Shown: positions 33,579 through 41,154, counted from the stretch's first letter. The stretch is 50,711 bases of DNA from Bacillus sonorensis NBRC 101234 = KCTC 13918 (GCF_001592005.1 NZ_BCVZ01000025.1:1-50711); one strand, 5' to 3'. Translations and numbers: made by a program. The notes: generated from the letters alone by a model not told the origin.

Positions 33579-34199
33579 ATGTTCAAAACAAAGTTCAGAA
33601 AAACAATAGGGACGAGTCTCATTGCGGCAGCCTGTTTTATGTCTGCGTTGCCAGCAAGCGCAGCGTCCGTAAATGTAAGCGGTGCCAAGTCGGATGATTT
33701 TATGATTAAGTCGTTCGATTATGTAGCTGTGGATGGGAAAGATGTGGATTCCCAAGCCCGCGTAAATAACAATTCCAACATAAAAGTAACCATGGTTCTG
33801 CCTAAACAGAATCAAAAAGGTGATATGTTGGCGTATGGATTTACAAGCAAGGTAGCGTTAGAAGCATTTATTGAAAAAGATAAACAGAGACTTCAAAACA
33901 AATTCAAGACGATGGCGAGCGGTCCTTGCTGCACTGATTTCTATGAGTATAAAAATAAAGGCGGACAGTATATATATTGGAGAGACGGATTTAAAAACCT
34001 GCCTTCCAGCTGGAATGACAGAATTTCCTCCTTAAGTACGGCGTCACCTTCTTCAAGCTATTCGACGACGCTGTGGGAGCATACTTCTACTCAAGGATAT
34101 GGCAAGGGAGTCTTGTTTAGACATTCCGACTGGTATGGCAAAACAGCCAATATGGCTTCAGATTGGGACAACAAGGCTTCAGCGATCGAAATCAAGTAG
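33579..34199 (+). CDS. Secreted beta/gamma-crystallin-like protein
   Basis: The 206-residue exported protein has a signal peptide (MFKTKFRKTIGTSLIAAACF ... ALPASAA, about 31 residues). The C-terminal region shows Greek-key-like repeats: LPSSWNDRISSLSTA, LWEHTSTQGYGKGVLF and MASDWDNKASAIEIK, as in small secreted crystallin-type or peptidase-inhibitor I36 proteins. The middle has a CC pair (GPCCTDFY). Role unknown; candidates are inhibitor or antimicrobial-type functions. GAAGGAG precedes ATG 33579 by 11 nt. It faces another secreted protein gene. Confidence 0.75.
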   Translation: MFKTKFRKTIGTSLIAAACFMSALPASAASVNVSGAKSDDFMIKSFDYVAVDGKDVDSQARVNNNSNIKVTMVLPKQNQKGDMLAYGFTSKVALEAFIEKDKQRLQNKFKTMASGPCCTDFYEYKNKGGQYIYWRDGFKNLPSSWNDRISSLSTASPSSSYSTTLWEHTSTQGYGKGVLFRHSDWYGKTANMASDWDNKASAIEIK

Positions 34200-34223
34200 C
34201 CGAGATTGCCAAAAAGACAGATA

Positions 34224-34266
34224 AAATCACTATTCTCTCTAGAGGAATGAGAATAGTGATTTTTTT
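34224..34266. terminator. Bidirectional terminator between two secreted-protein genes
   Basis: AAATCACTATTCTC / GAGAATAGTGATTTTTTT with an 11-nt loop, between convergent genes. Confidence 0.92.
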
Positions 34267-34281
34267 ACCCGCCTGCTGTGC

Positions 34282-34701
34282 TTAATCCTGAACTTTGACT
34301 TGCACAGCGTCAGGTCCTGTTTCGGAATCAATTTTCGCATTAAATTCCGCTTTTTTATTTGAGCCGTCAATCCAACTGTTTAAGCTTGTCCATGTAGCAC
34401 AGCCGCTTGGTGCAGCAATCAATTTTCTATTTCCCACACGCTCCAAAGGCATTTCGGGATCACTTTCGTAAAGGCTTACCGTCATTGTATTTCCCATTCT
34501 AATATGAAACACACAAATCCTGTAATTGCCTCCATCTGATTTGTAATCCCCAGTCATGCTTCCCTGTTTTGAAATGGTCGCCTGATAGTCTGCAAGTGTT
34601 TTCCATCCAAACGATTGCACCTCAGCCGCGAATGCTGAAGTGGTCGGAAGCATGCTTGCAGCTATAACGCCTAAAAAAATTGCTTTTCTTATTCTTTTCA
34701 T
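34282..34701 (-). CDS. Small secreted protein, unrecognised
   Basis: The 139-residue protein has a clear signal peptide (MKRIRKAIFLGVIAASMLPT ending TSAFAA, cleavage about residue 26). The mature part of about 113 residues is beta-rich with two cysteines (YRICVFHI and SGCATW) that can form a disulfide. No family recognised. Convergent with the crystallin-like gene, sharing its terminator; monocistronic. Confidence 0.75.
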   Translation of the reverse strand: MKRIRKAIFLGVIAASMLPTTSAFAAEVQSFGWKTLADYQATISKQGSMTGDYKSDGGNYRICVFHIRMGNTMTVSLYESDPEMPLERVGNRKLIAAPSGCATWTSLNSWIDGSNKKAEFNAKIDSETGPDAVQVKVQD

Positions 34702-35176
34702 GTTTTACCTCTCGATTTTTATAAGCTTCCTTACGTGTTTTCCAGCTGGCCCGATGGAACGCAGCAGATTTATGATAAAAGTATAGCAGACTTGAATAAA
34801 CATGAGAAAGGCGTCGTTTGGATCATGTTTGTATTCCCTTCCCAATATAATTAGACTATAAAAAGCGTGAATGGATGCTTGTTATAGTCTTTCCATGGAA
34901 AAGATTCTTATGATTGACAGTAGCTTTCATGTATGTTGATGTTCGAAGACAGCCGGGGTTCTGTCATCATCTTTTTGGAATCAAAAAACTCTTTTTTGTC
35001 GGTTTTTTAATTCTGCGCGCCAGACTTTCAATTCTACATCTGGGATTGAACCGATAACGCCCTCATGACGACCTTTCAAAAAACAAGAAAAATTTCTAAA
35101 AAATAGTGTTTGAAATGAGAAAGTATAAAATGCCAAAGACCACATCCTGACGATGAACAAAGTCATCCTGGATCGA
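34702..35176. other. Non-coding gap
   Basis: AT-rich sequence with no gene I can support. A - strand frame at 34981-35202 lacks a ribosome site and overlaps the next terminator. A weak dyad (GACTATAAAAAGC ... TTATAGTC, 34854-34890) is present. Confidence 0.4.
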
Positions 35177-35214
35177 AAAAACCGGCCCTGCTTGATAAAC
35201 AAAAGGCCGGTTTT
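35177..35214 (-). terminator. Terminator of the NmrA-like pseudogene
   Basis: On the - strand AAAACCGGCC ... GGCCGGTTTTTT. Confidence 0.9.
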
Positions 35215-35248
35215 AATTGGTTCCTTTATTTTGATTGTGAGATTCCGT

Positions 35249-35750
35249 TTACGAGTTCAGTGAGCGCTTCGTTGATGGAGCAGCCTGACGGCCGAGAAGT
35301 TTCTCGAAATCATGGCTTTCGATTTCCAACGCTCCCTCCCGGATGCCTTTCTGGATGTTGACAAGCATTGGAATGAGAAAATTCGGTACTCCGGCGCCTT
35401 TCATGATCTTGGCGTATACGTCGTCATTAACCTGCTGCACCGGCACGTCTTTGCCTAATACAGCGCCAAGGGCAGATGCCAGTTCTTTCTGGGTCAGTGG
35501 CTGACCGGAAAGTTCGTAGATCGTATTGTCATGTCCGTCACCAGAAAGTACTGCTGCTGCCGCCTCGGCATAATCTTGCTGGGATGCCCAGCCCACCCTG
35601 CCTCTTCCGGCTGATGTCACCCATGGAGCACCTGACAGCACAGCTTGAATGGTTGATATCTCATTCTCTAAATACCAGTTGTTGCGTAAGAATGGGTATG
35701 GGATACCTGTTTTCAAGATGGCTTCTTCGTAACCTGCTTCCGCCCGGCAG
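35249..35750 (-). pseudogene. C-terminal half of an NmrA/QorB-type NAD(P)H:quinone oxidoreductase
   Basis: The frame reads AEAGYEEAILKTGIPYPFLR, NNWYLENEISTIQAVLSGAP, then GRVGWASQQDYAEAAAAVLS and IYELSGQPLTQKELASALG, the second half of NmrA-like/YtfG-type oxidoreductases (full length about 285). The whole N-terminal Rossmann motif (GxTGxxG) is missing; upstream sequence switches at about 35750 to an Rrf2-family protein. A deletion has joined the two genes. The remaining frame has no proper start. Confidence 0.82.
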
Positions 35751-36029
35751 TGCAAGCAAAATTGGGGTTCCCATAAATCCGAAACAACTGGTTTTCCTCT
35801 GTGGCATTTACAGCCCGATAAACATCGATATCTTTCAGCAAAGAAGCGCCGCCAACTCCTGGACGAACCTTGACCAGCTTTCTTTCTTCGGCATTCCTAT
35901 CATTCTCCGGATGACTACAGGGTTTGTATTGACGCTGTTTGCAATGATATCCCCTGTACACTGTTCAGGGCATAAAGAAATAAGATCAAGAGTATGTACA
36001 GCAATTGAAAAGCGTGTGCTGATCTGCAT
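35750..36029 (-). pseudogene. Rrf2-family (YwnA-like) regulator, frameshifted and truncated
   Basis: ATG 36029 opens FSIAVHTLDLISLCPEQCTG then SVNTNPVVIRRMIGM, the winged helix of Rrf2/YwnA proteins. Near 35885, in an AAGAAAGAAAG run, homology moves to another frame: KLVKVRPGVGGASLLKDIDV, YRAVNATEENQLF, NPNFACTAG. The third Cys region is reached, then the gene runs into the NmrA-like fragment. So it has both a frameshift and a 3' deletion. Rrf2 genes commonly control an adjacent NmrA/quinone reductase, so regulator and target were lost together. Confidence 0.82.
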
Positions 36030-36109
36030 TCCATCACCACTGTTGTAACCATTATAGTTTCAACAATGCCTTTTGTCATTCGGCAAGCCTATATAAGGCG
36101 ATCCAGAAG

Positions 36110-36133
36110 AGAGCCGCTTTTTACGGCGGCTCT
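36110..36133. terminator. Hairpin downstream of the 90-residue protein gene
   Basis: AGAGCCGC-TTTTTACG-GCGGCTCT; no long T-run, so a weak or structural terminator. Confidence 0.5.
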
Positions 36134-36161
36134 TCATGTTCAGATGCTATCCTCTTGTATG

Positions 36162-36434
36162 TTAGTTGTTCTTGTTGTTAAATGCTTGTTGATCAGGTTT
36201 TAATTCATTTGAAAACTCATTGGTCAGCGCAGTTTGCTGTAAATTGTTTTGTTTTGTAAAATTTTTCATAGCATTTTGCAACACGTTATTTTGGTTTCCG
36301 TTTCTTCTAAGCAGGAGGGCGGCCAGACTAATTCCCAGCCCTAATAACGACACCCACATGGTCCCCCTGTTTCTTCTCCTGCCTAATAGAAGATCTCTAT
36401 TTTTAAACAACGTTGTCATCCACTGAAAATTCAA
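36162..36434 (-). CDS. Small membrane protein with Asn/Gln-rich tail
   Basis: The 90-residue protein has a basic N-terminus (KNRDLLLGRRRNRG), one hydrophobic helix (TMWVSLLGLGISLAALLL), then RRNGNQNN and a polar Asn/Gln-rich tail ending NNKNN. This layout is seen in small spore-associated proteins, but I recognise no family. Start is TTG 36434, with AGGAAGTGAG about 9 nt upstream. A candidate sigma-A promoter (TTGAGA-17-TAATTT) lies just before. Confidence 0.6.
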   Translation of the reverse strand: MNFQWMTTLFKNRDLLLGRRRNRGTMWVSLLGLGISLAALLLRRNGNQNNVLQNAMKNFTKQNNLQQTALTNEFSNELKPDQQAFNNKNN

Positions 36435-36761
36435 TTTTTCTCACTTCCTTACCATTTAAAATTAACTTCGCTAATTAATGTTCTCAACTGGGAATTGTTT
36501 ATGCTGGTCTGTTTCAGGATGTATTTCCAAAAATCACTATAAGCTAGCTTAAGAAGATATATCCCAATGAAATTGAAGGAATGAAAGAGGAGATCGCGAT
36601 TTCTGCTTTGACTGAATCGGTTTGACGCTTTTCCCCATTATGAAACAGAGCAATGAACTTAGCCTGCCGGAACATGAACATGCCAAACGGGGAATCGGTG
36701 ATGCCTAAACACAAAAGCGAATTGCGGTTTACATCACAAAGGTATGATCATTCGATGATCG
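36435..36761. other. Gap downstream of the spoVA2mob-type operon
   Basis: No gene supported. Short + strand frames (for example MKQSNELSLPEHEHAKRGIG, then MPKHKSELRFTSQRYDH) look weakly coding but are interrupted and lack ribosome sites. A palindrome GATCAT-TCG-ATGATC lies at about 36745, after the operon's last gene. Confidence 0.35.
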
Positions 36762-37622
36762 TCAGTCATGTAACGCGGGTTCAAGCTTTTGAATCATATC
36801 CTTTAATTTTTTTGCATTTTTGGCATACATGGCTTTTGCCGATTTTGAGTCAGTCGCCAGTGCAAACAATTCCAGATCGGCCTGGCATTTTTTGATCGTC
36901 GCCAGCAATAGAGGCTTTTCCTGGGGAGCCGGAACTTTTATTTGGTCATCATACAGATCCACAGTCAATTGTCCGTCTGAATCGACTTGCCCGAGAAATA
37001 CGTTTTCTTGTGCAACGCCTAATTTTTCAAGCTCTTCGTTCAGCCAGCGCCGATTTAATCCGGCTTCAGCCAGCGGCTCGTCTAAAATTTCTCCGTCCAT
37101 GATGACGGTTTGCGGCTCTTTCTCTGATTGATAAGGCATCTGCAGATCCTTGATTGTCACCGGTCTGTGCTCTTTTTTTAGCAGGACATTTAAATCACCG
37201 CTTTGTTCAAGAATGGCAAATTGAACATCGGAAATGCGAAATACATTTTTTTTGCGTAAAAGTTCCAGCAGCTCGTCTGACGAGTATTTTTCTTTTTTTA
37301 AATTATCTTCCATGATTTTTCCGTCTTTAATAAAAACCGTTCCTGTTCCTTCAAGAAAATCCCGGATTGTTTTATTTTTTAATGAGATCCATTCCACAAG
37401 GAAAGGAACCAATGAGAAAATAACAATAGCGATAACAGCGTTTATGATGCTTCTTTCCAGCCCCATGACGACCTCGGATGTAATGCCCCCTATCGTAATT
37501 CCGGCAATATATTCGAAAACGGAAAGTTCCGCCAGCTGTCTTTTTCCCAGCATCTTCGTCATGACAAACAAAACGATCACAAAAATGATAGAACGGACGA
37601 CAACGTCTAACCAATCAGGCAT
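36762..37622 (-). CDS. 2Duf: DUF421 (YetF-like) + DUF1657 fusion, spore resistance
   Basis: The 286-residue membrane protein is the last gene of the operon. Residues 1-80 hold three helices of the DUF421/YetF fold (MLGKRQLAELSVFEYIAGIT, IGGITSEVVMGLE); a YetF soluble domain follows to about 190 (EGTGTVFIKDGKIMEDNLKK, RKKNVFRISDVQFAILEQ). The C-terminus (about 230-286, LLLATIKKCQADLELFALAT) is a DUF1657-like helical domain, as in the free DUF1657 proteins of this operon. The same fusion in spoVA2mob operons is called 2Duf and is the main contributor to raised spore heat resistance; it likely sits in the inner spore membrane. Confidence 0.9.
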   Translation of the reverse strand: MPDWLDVVVRSIIFVIVLFVMTKMLGKRQLAELSVFEYIAGITIGGITSEVVMGLERSIINAVIAIVIFSLVPFLVEWISLKNKTIRDFLEGTGTVFIKDGKIMEDNLKKEKYSSDELLELLRKKNVFRISDVQFAILEQSGDLNVLLKKEHRPVTIKDLQMPYQSEKEPQTVIMDGEILDEPLAEAGLNRRWLNEELEKLGVAQENVFLGQVDSDGQLTVDLYDDQIKVPAPQEKPLLLATIKKCQADLELFALATDSKSAKAMYAKNAKKLKDMIQKLEPALHD

Positions 37623-37654
37623 ATTGACCCCTCCTGCCAGAAATAAATTCGAAA

Positions 37655-37861
37655 TTAAAATCCCTTATATTGATACTCCTCTCTTTCAAGCTCACCGACG
37701 CGCTTTTTCAAATCTGACATCACTTCTTCGCTCACCATCATGGTTTCATGAAAAAGACGTTTTGCTTCTTCATCCCGTGATTTTAGCGCCAATGCTGATA
37801 AACCGGCTTCGATGCTCTTAAGACTGGCCAAGCATTGTTTCACCTGAGCTCCAATTGTCAT
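37655..37861 (-). CDS. DUF1657 protein, second copy of the operon
   Basis: The 68-residue helical protein starts MTIGAQVKQCLASLKSIEAG and ends REEYQYKGF, typical of DUF1657. Function unknown; two copies are standard in spoVA2mob operons. AAGGGGG lies before ATG 37861; the longer opening to 37906 overlaps spoVAE and is unneeded. Compared with the first copy, the core is more diverged (ALALKSRDEEAKRLFHETMM). It probably works with 2Duf, whose C-terminus is the same fold. Confidence 0.88.
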   Translation of the reverse strand: MTIGAQVKQCLASLKSIEAGLSALALKSRDEEAKRLFHETMMVSEEVMSDLKKRVGELEREEYQYKGF

Positions 37862-37874
37862 ATGTAAAACCCCC

Positions 37875-38225
37875 TTACCCTTTTGGTTTGAAAAGAAGTG
37901 CTCCAATCATTCCAAAGATGATCGCAGCTGAAATGCCGGAACTCGTTACCCTAAACATGCCGGTGATGACTCCGATGAGACCATATTGATCCGCTTCTTC
38001 CATCGCTCCATGGAATAACTGGTTGCCAAAGCTGACAATCGGCACGGTCGCTCCGGCCCCTGCAAAATCAATAAACGGCTCATAAAGTCCAAACGCATCA
38101 AGCAATGCTCCGAGAACGACGAGAATTGACAGCGTATGAGCCGGTGTCAGCTTAAACACATCGAACATAATTTGTCCGATGACACATATCAGTCCTCCGA
38201 CAACAAATGCCCAGAAAAATATCAC
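37875..38225 (-). CDS. spoVAE: SpoVAE (SpoVAEb-type), spore membrane channel subunit
   Basis: The 116-residue inner-membrane protein has three helices plus a re-entrant Gly-rich segment ([20 protein letters not shown]). It belongs to the SpoVAC/AEb/MscS-like family that forms part of the calcium-dipicolinate channel of spores. Start GTG 38225 directly follows the spoVAD stop; its GGAGGTG site is inside the last spoVAD codons, so translation is coupled. Its sequence is the operon-specific version, not the sole chromosomal spoVAEb. Confidence 0.92.
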   Translation of the reverse strand: MIFFWAFVVGGLICVIGQIMFDVFKLTPAHTLSILVVLGALLDAFGLYEPFIDFAGAGATVPIVSFGNQLFHGAMEEADQYGLIGVITGMFRVTSSGISAAIIFGMIGALLFKPKG

Positions 38226-39239
38226 TTATCCTTCACCTCCGCGCTCAATTGAAACAGCATGGGCAATACACGGAATCGTTTCCTTTTGCTGATATGACAA
38301 TGGCGATAGCAACGCTCCGGTCGCAACCACAAGAAGGCGCTTGATTTCACCCTTTTTCATCCGATTCAATAAATGCCCGTATGCAACGGCTGCTGAACAT
38401 CCCGCCCCGCTTCCTCCGGCAAGAACGGGCTGCCCTTCCCTGTATATCATTAAGCCGCAGTCCTGAAATTGCTTTTCATGAATCGGCGTCCCGTGTTTCT
38501 TGAATAAATCGAGCGCAATTTCCCGGCCGATGTGGCCCAGGTCGCCTGTTGCGATGACATCATAATAGGAAGGATCAACCCCCCGCTCTTTTAAATGGGT
38601 TTCAATCGTATCTACAGCAGCAGGCGCCATCGCGCCGCCCATATTAAAAGGATCTGTCAGTCCCATATCGATAATTCTGCCGATTGTGGCGGATGTCACC
38701 ACAGGACCATCTCCTTTATTCTTTAGCAGTGCAACACCGGCAGCGGTGACAGTCCATTGTGAGGTGGGCGGCTTTTGCGAGCCGTATTCAGTGGGATAGC
38801 GGAATTGTTTTTCAACCGCCGCATTATGGCTGGCCGCCCCTGTCAACAAACAATCAGCCCCATGATGATTAATGAGAAAAGCGCCTAAGGCCAGGCCTTC
38901 CATTGATGTCGAACACGCTCCAAACAGCCCGATATAAGAGGCGCCCAGTGTTTTTGTCGCAAAACTGGTAGGTGTGATTTGATTCACTAAATCTCCGCCG
39001 AGAAAAAACTGCACCTGATCCTTTTGGATACCCGCTTTTTTTATCGCTGTTTCGCACGCATCTTCCAAAAGAACCTGCTGGGCTTTTTCAAAAGAATCTT
39101 GATTCAGCCAGATATCTTTGTGCAAAAGATCGAAGTCTTCCGGGATGTTCCCATTTCCTTCAAATGGCCCTGCGACTGTTCCAGTCGCTGCAATAACCGG
39201 TTTGCGGTCAAACATCCAAGTACGGTGACCGGAAAGCAT
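38226..39239 (-). CDS. spoVAD: SpoVAD, dipicolinate-binding thiolase-fold protein
   Basis: The 337-residue soluble protein has the thiolase fold: GACSTSMEGLALGAF with Cys109 at the former active-site position, LTGAASHNAAVEKQFRYP, and GGSGAGCSAAVAYGHLL near the C-terminus. SpoVAD binds dipicolinic acid at the spore inner membrane for its uptake in sporulation and release in germination. Length matches family (338). Its ATG overlaps the spoVAC stop (TAATG). The operon copy could change DPA handling and so heat resistance and germination rate. Confidence 0.95.
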   Translation of the reverse strand: MLSGHRTWMFDRKPVIAATGTVAGPFEGNGNIPEDFDLLHKDIWLNQDSFEKAQQVLLEDACETAIKKAGIQKDQVQFFLGGDLVNQITPTSFATKTLGASYIGLFGACSTSMEGLALGAFLINHHGADCLLTGAASHNAAVEKQFRYPTEYGSQKPPTSQWTVTAAGVALLKNKGDGPVVTSATIGRIIDMGLTDPFNMGGAMAPAAVDTIETHLKERGVDPSYYDVIATGDLGHIGREIALDLFKKHGTPIHEKQFQDCGLMIYREGQPVLAGGSGAGCSAAVAYGHLLNRMKKGEIKRLLVVATGALLSPLSYQQKETIPCIAHAVSIERGGEG

Positions 39240-39718
39240 TACAGTCCCCCCCAGGTGGTGAGGATTGTTTTAATCGTCGCCAACACAAATGCGGAAAAAA
39301 CGCCAAACAAAATGACAGACCCGGCCAATTTAAACATATTGCCGCCAACCCCTAACACAAATCCTTCAGTGCGGTGTTCAATCGCTGCTGAAATGACGGC
39401 ATTTCCAAATCCAGTCACAGGTACGGCCGAACCGGCCCCCCCAAATTGTGCGATCCGATCGTAAACCCCGAACCCGGTCAGCAGCATGGATATAAAAATC
39501 ATCGTCGCCACCGTTGGATTGCCGGCAGTCAGAGTTGTGAAATTAAAGTAATACATATAAAACATTTGGATCGCTTGTCCGATTAAACAGATGATTCCTC
39601 CTGTTATAAAAGCATTCAAGCAATTTTTTAGAACAGGCCGTTTCACTTCGCGTTCTTTTGCAAATTGTTGATATTCCTGCATGACAGGCGTTAACTTTTT
39701 CTTTTTTTGATCAGCCAT
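39239..39718 (-). CDS. spoVAC: SpoVAC, spore membrane channel protein
   Basis: The 159-residue integral membrane protein has four helices after a basic cytoplasmic N-terminus (QKKKKLTPVMQEYQQFAKE). The family region is FGGAGSAVPVTGFGNAVISA, the same Gly-rich core as in SpoVAE. SpoVAC acts as a mechanosensitive-type channel for Ca-DPA. AAAGAGGTGG precedes ATG 39718. It lies 12 bp after the YhcN/YlaJ-like lipoprotein gene. Confidence 0.95.
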   Translation of the reverse strand: MADQKKKKLTPVMQEYQQFAKEREVKRPVLKNCLNAFITGGIICLIGQAIQMFYMYYFNFTTLTAGNPTVATMIFISMLLTGFGVYDRIAQFGGAGSAVPVTGFGNAVISAAIEHRTEGFVLGVGGNMFKLAGSVILFGVFSAFVLATIKTILTTWGGL

Positions 39719-39730
39719 TTGACCACCTCT

Positions 39731-40204
39731 TTAAGGCTTTTCCTTCATCAATTTTTTTATTTGACGAAGCTTATCGTTTAGTTTTTTTTCACTGACTTTT
39801 TTCGTTTCAAGCTGCTTTTCTAATTTATCAAGCTCCCAAAAGATCTTTTGATCTGTCGAAACTTCAATGGTGTAACCGGAAAATTCTTTTTTTAGCATTT
39901 CTTTCGATTTTTTCTCGATCTCCTTCAGCTGAAAACGGTCAAAATGTTCGATTTGTACAGCAAGAACCAAATCGTTTTTGCTGTTGGCTCCTCTGGCTTC
40001 CGTCACCTCTTCCAGCTTTAATAATCGTTTTTTTGCTTTATTTGCCGGGGTTTGATCTGTTTTTTCATTTTTCGCATTTACATTCCGGACCGCTGCCGAT
40101 TGATTTTGAGCGGCGTTTTCATTTGCATTTTGACAGCCAATGGTGATGGTATTTATAAAAAGCAAGACAACTGTTATAAGCAAATAATGATAGAGAGCTT
40201 TCAT
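39731..40204 (-). CDS. YhcN/YlaJ-family sporulation lipoprotein
   Basis: The 157-residue protein has a lipoprotein signal peptide (KALYHYLLITVVLLFINTIT ending IGC, Cys about residue 24), then an Asn/Gln-rich linker (NANENAAQNQ) and a YhcN/YlaJ domain: LLKLEEVTEARGANSKNDLV, LAVQIEHFDRFQLKEIE, GYTIEVSTDQKIFWELDKLE. Such lipoproteins sit on the outer face of the spore inner membrane. The long C-terminal helix ends KLMKEKP. AAAGGAAGG fits ATG 40204; the GTG at 40213 is too close. Second gene of the operon. Confidence 0.9.
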   Translation of the reverse strand: MKALYHYLLITVVLLFINTITIGCQNANENAAQNQSAAVRNVNAKNEKTDQTPANKAKKRLLKLEEVTEARGANSKNDLVLAVQIEHFDRFQLKEIEKKSKEMLKKEFSGYTIEVSTDQKIFWELDKLEKQLETKKVSEKKLNDKLRQIKKLMKEKP

Positions 40205-40263
40205 CCGCATCACCTTCCTTTCAGGAAAAAGGTTGGTAAAAAAGCAACCAACCCTTTTAATGC

Positions 40264-40470
40264 TTACTGTTGTTTATATTGCGGTTCTTCTTGTTCGATT
40301 TGCTGAACGCGCGGCTCAAGTGATTCAACGATGGATTGGGTTTGTTGAGCTGCTTGTTGATAAAGCTGCTTGGCATCTTGGTTATCAGTGCTTAATGAAA
40401 ATGTTTCTAAACTTGCCTGAGCGCTTTTCAGACTGGCTAGAGCCTGTTTGACTTGATTGATGACAGTCAT
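40264..40470 (-). CDS. DUF1657 protein, first gene of the spoVA2mob-type operon
   Basis: The 68-residue protein is the canonical DUF1657 form: MTVINQVKQALASLKSAQAS, DNQDAKQLYQQAAQQTQSIV, ending EEPQYKQQ. It is a short helical hairpin without a signal. AAAAGGAGG precedes ATG 40470. The frame opens further to 40539 but without a start site. The sigma-G promoter lies 39-68 bp upstream, so the operon is expressed in the forespore. Role unknown, possibly a partner or antagonist of 2Duf. Confidence 0.9.
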   Translation of the reverse strand: MTVINQVKQALASLKSAQASLETFSLSTDNQDAKQLYQQAAQQTQSIVESLEPRVQQIEQEEPQYKQQ

Positions 40471-40508
40471 GTGTGTTCCCTCCTTTTTACAAATACTATA
40501 TCTAATTG

Positions 40509-40538
40509 TAGAATGAATAAATTTTTGAATTTTATCCA
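40509..40538 (-). promoter_or_regulatory. Sigma-G promoter of the spoVA2mob-type operon
   Basis: On the - strand -35 TGGATA (40538-40533), 17-bp spacer, -10 CATTCTA (40515-40509). This fits the forespore sigma-G consensus TGAATA-17/18-CATnnTA with one -35 mismatch. Confidence 0.72.
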
Positions 40539-40620
40539 ATCCAGTTTTTTTCTATTTTCACAGAAATAAAAAAACCGATTGTGAACGGCCCCTTTTAATA
40601 CGGCTGAATGATACATTCAA

Positions 40621-40650
40621 AAAAGCCCTCTCTTTCTAAAAAGGGCTTTT
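40621..40650. terminator. Terminator of the Gln-rich protein gene
   Basis: AAAAGCCC ... GGGCTTTTT with a 14-nt loop, T-runs both ways; it isolates the upstream gene from the operon promoter. Confidence 0.88.
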
Positions 40651-40665
40651 TAGGATAACGAAGTG

Positions 40666-41154
40666 TTATTGTAAAGTCTGTTGGTTCTGTTGATTTTGCT
40701 GGCCTTGTTGACTTTGTTGACCTTGCTGGCCTTGTTGACCTTGTTGATTAAATGATTGTTGAGCGTTTTGAAGAGCCTGGCTCATCTGGTTCATTGCCTG
40801 ATTGGTTTGAATCCCTTGAAGGGCTTGATTAAGCTGTTGAACAGCTTGCTGGATATTTTGCTGAATTTGTTGATCAGTCTGCTGCATTTGCTGTTGAGAT
40901 TGAGAACTGAACTGCTGGATTTGCTGCTTTAATTGATTGATGCCTTGATTCATTTGAGAGCCCTGCTGAGCTTGGCCGCTTTGTTGTTGAGCTCCGCCTA
41001 ATTGGGATACATTTTGTTCTAATTGGGCAAGCTGCTGTTGTAAGCTTCCAAGTTCTTGAGCAAGTTCAGTATCTGTAATGTTTGCCCCAAGCAGTTGGGA
41101 ATGTTTTTGCTTTTCCTTTTGCGGCTGGTTTTTCTGTTGATTATTTTTTGTCAT
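40666..41154 (-). CDS. Gln-rich low-complexity protein, probably spore-associated
   Basis: The 162-residue protein is about one-third Gln, with a short basic head (KNNQQKNQPQKEKQKHSQ), a helical heptad-like middle (ELGSLQQQLAQLEQNVSQLG ... INQLKQQIQQFSSQ) and a QQGQQGQQ tail. No Cys, Trp or signal. Such Gln-rich coiled-coil proteins in spore formers are often coat or forespore proteins; nothing more specific can be read. The head segment (LGANITDTELAQELG) looks conserved-domain-like. AAGGAGG precedes ATG 41154. The repeat-rich tail will vary in length between strains. Confidence 0.75.
   Translation of the reverse strand: MTKNNQQKNQPQKEKQKHSQLLGANITDTELAQELGSLQQQLAQLEQNVSQLGGAQQQSGQAQQGSQMNQGINQLKQQIQQFSSQSQQQMQQTDQQIQQNIQQAVQQLNQALQGIQTNQAMNQMSQALQNAQQSFNQQGQQGQQGQQSQQGQQNQQNQQTLQ

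Noticed and set aside
34981..35202. 73-residue - strand ORF
   Set aside because: Runs from inside a terminator hairpin, no ribosome site, no recognisable protein.
40666..41154. Repetitive Gln codons as a CRISPR-like or simple repeat array
   Set aside because: They form one open frame with a ribosome site and terminator; no spacer-repeat structure is present anywhere in the window.
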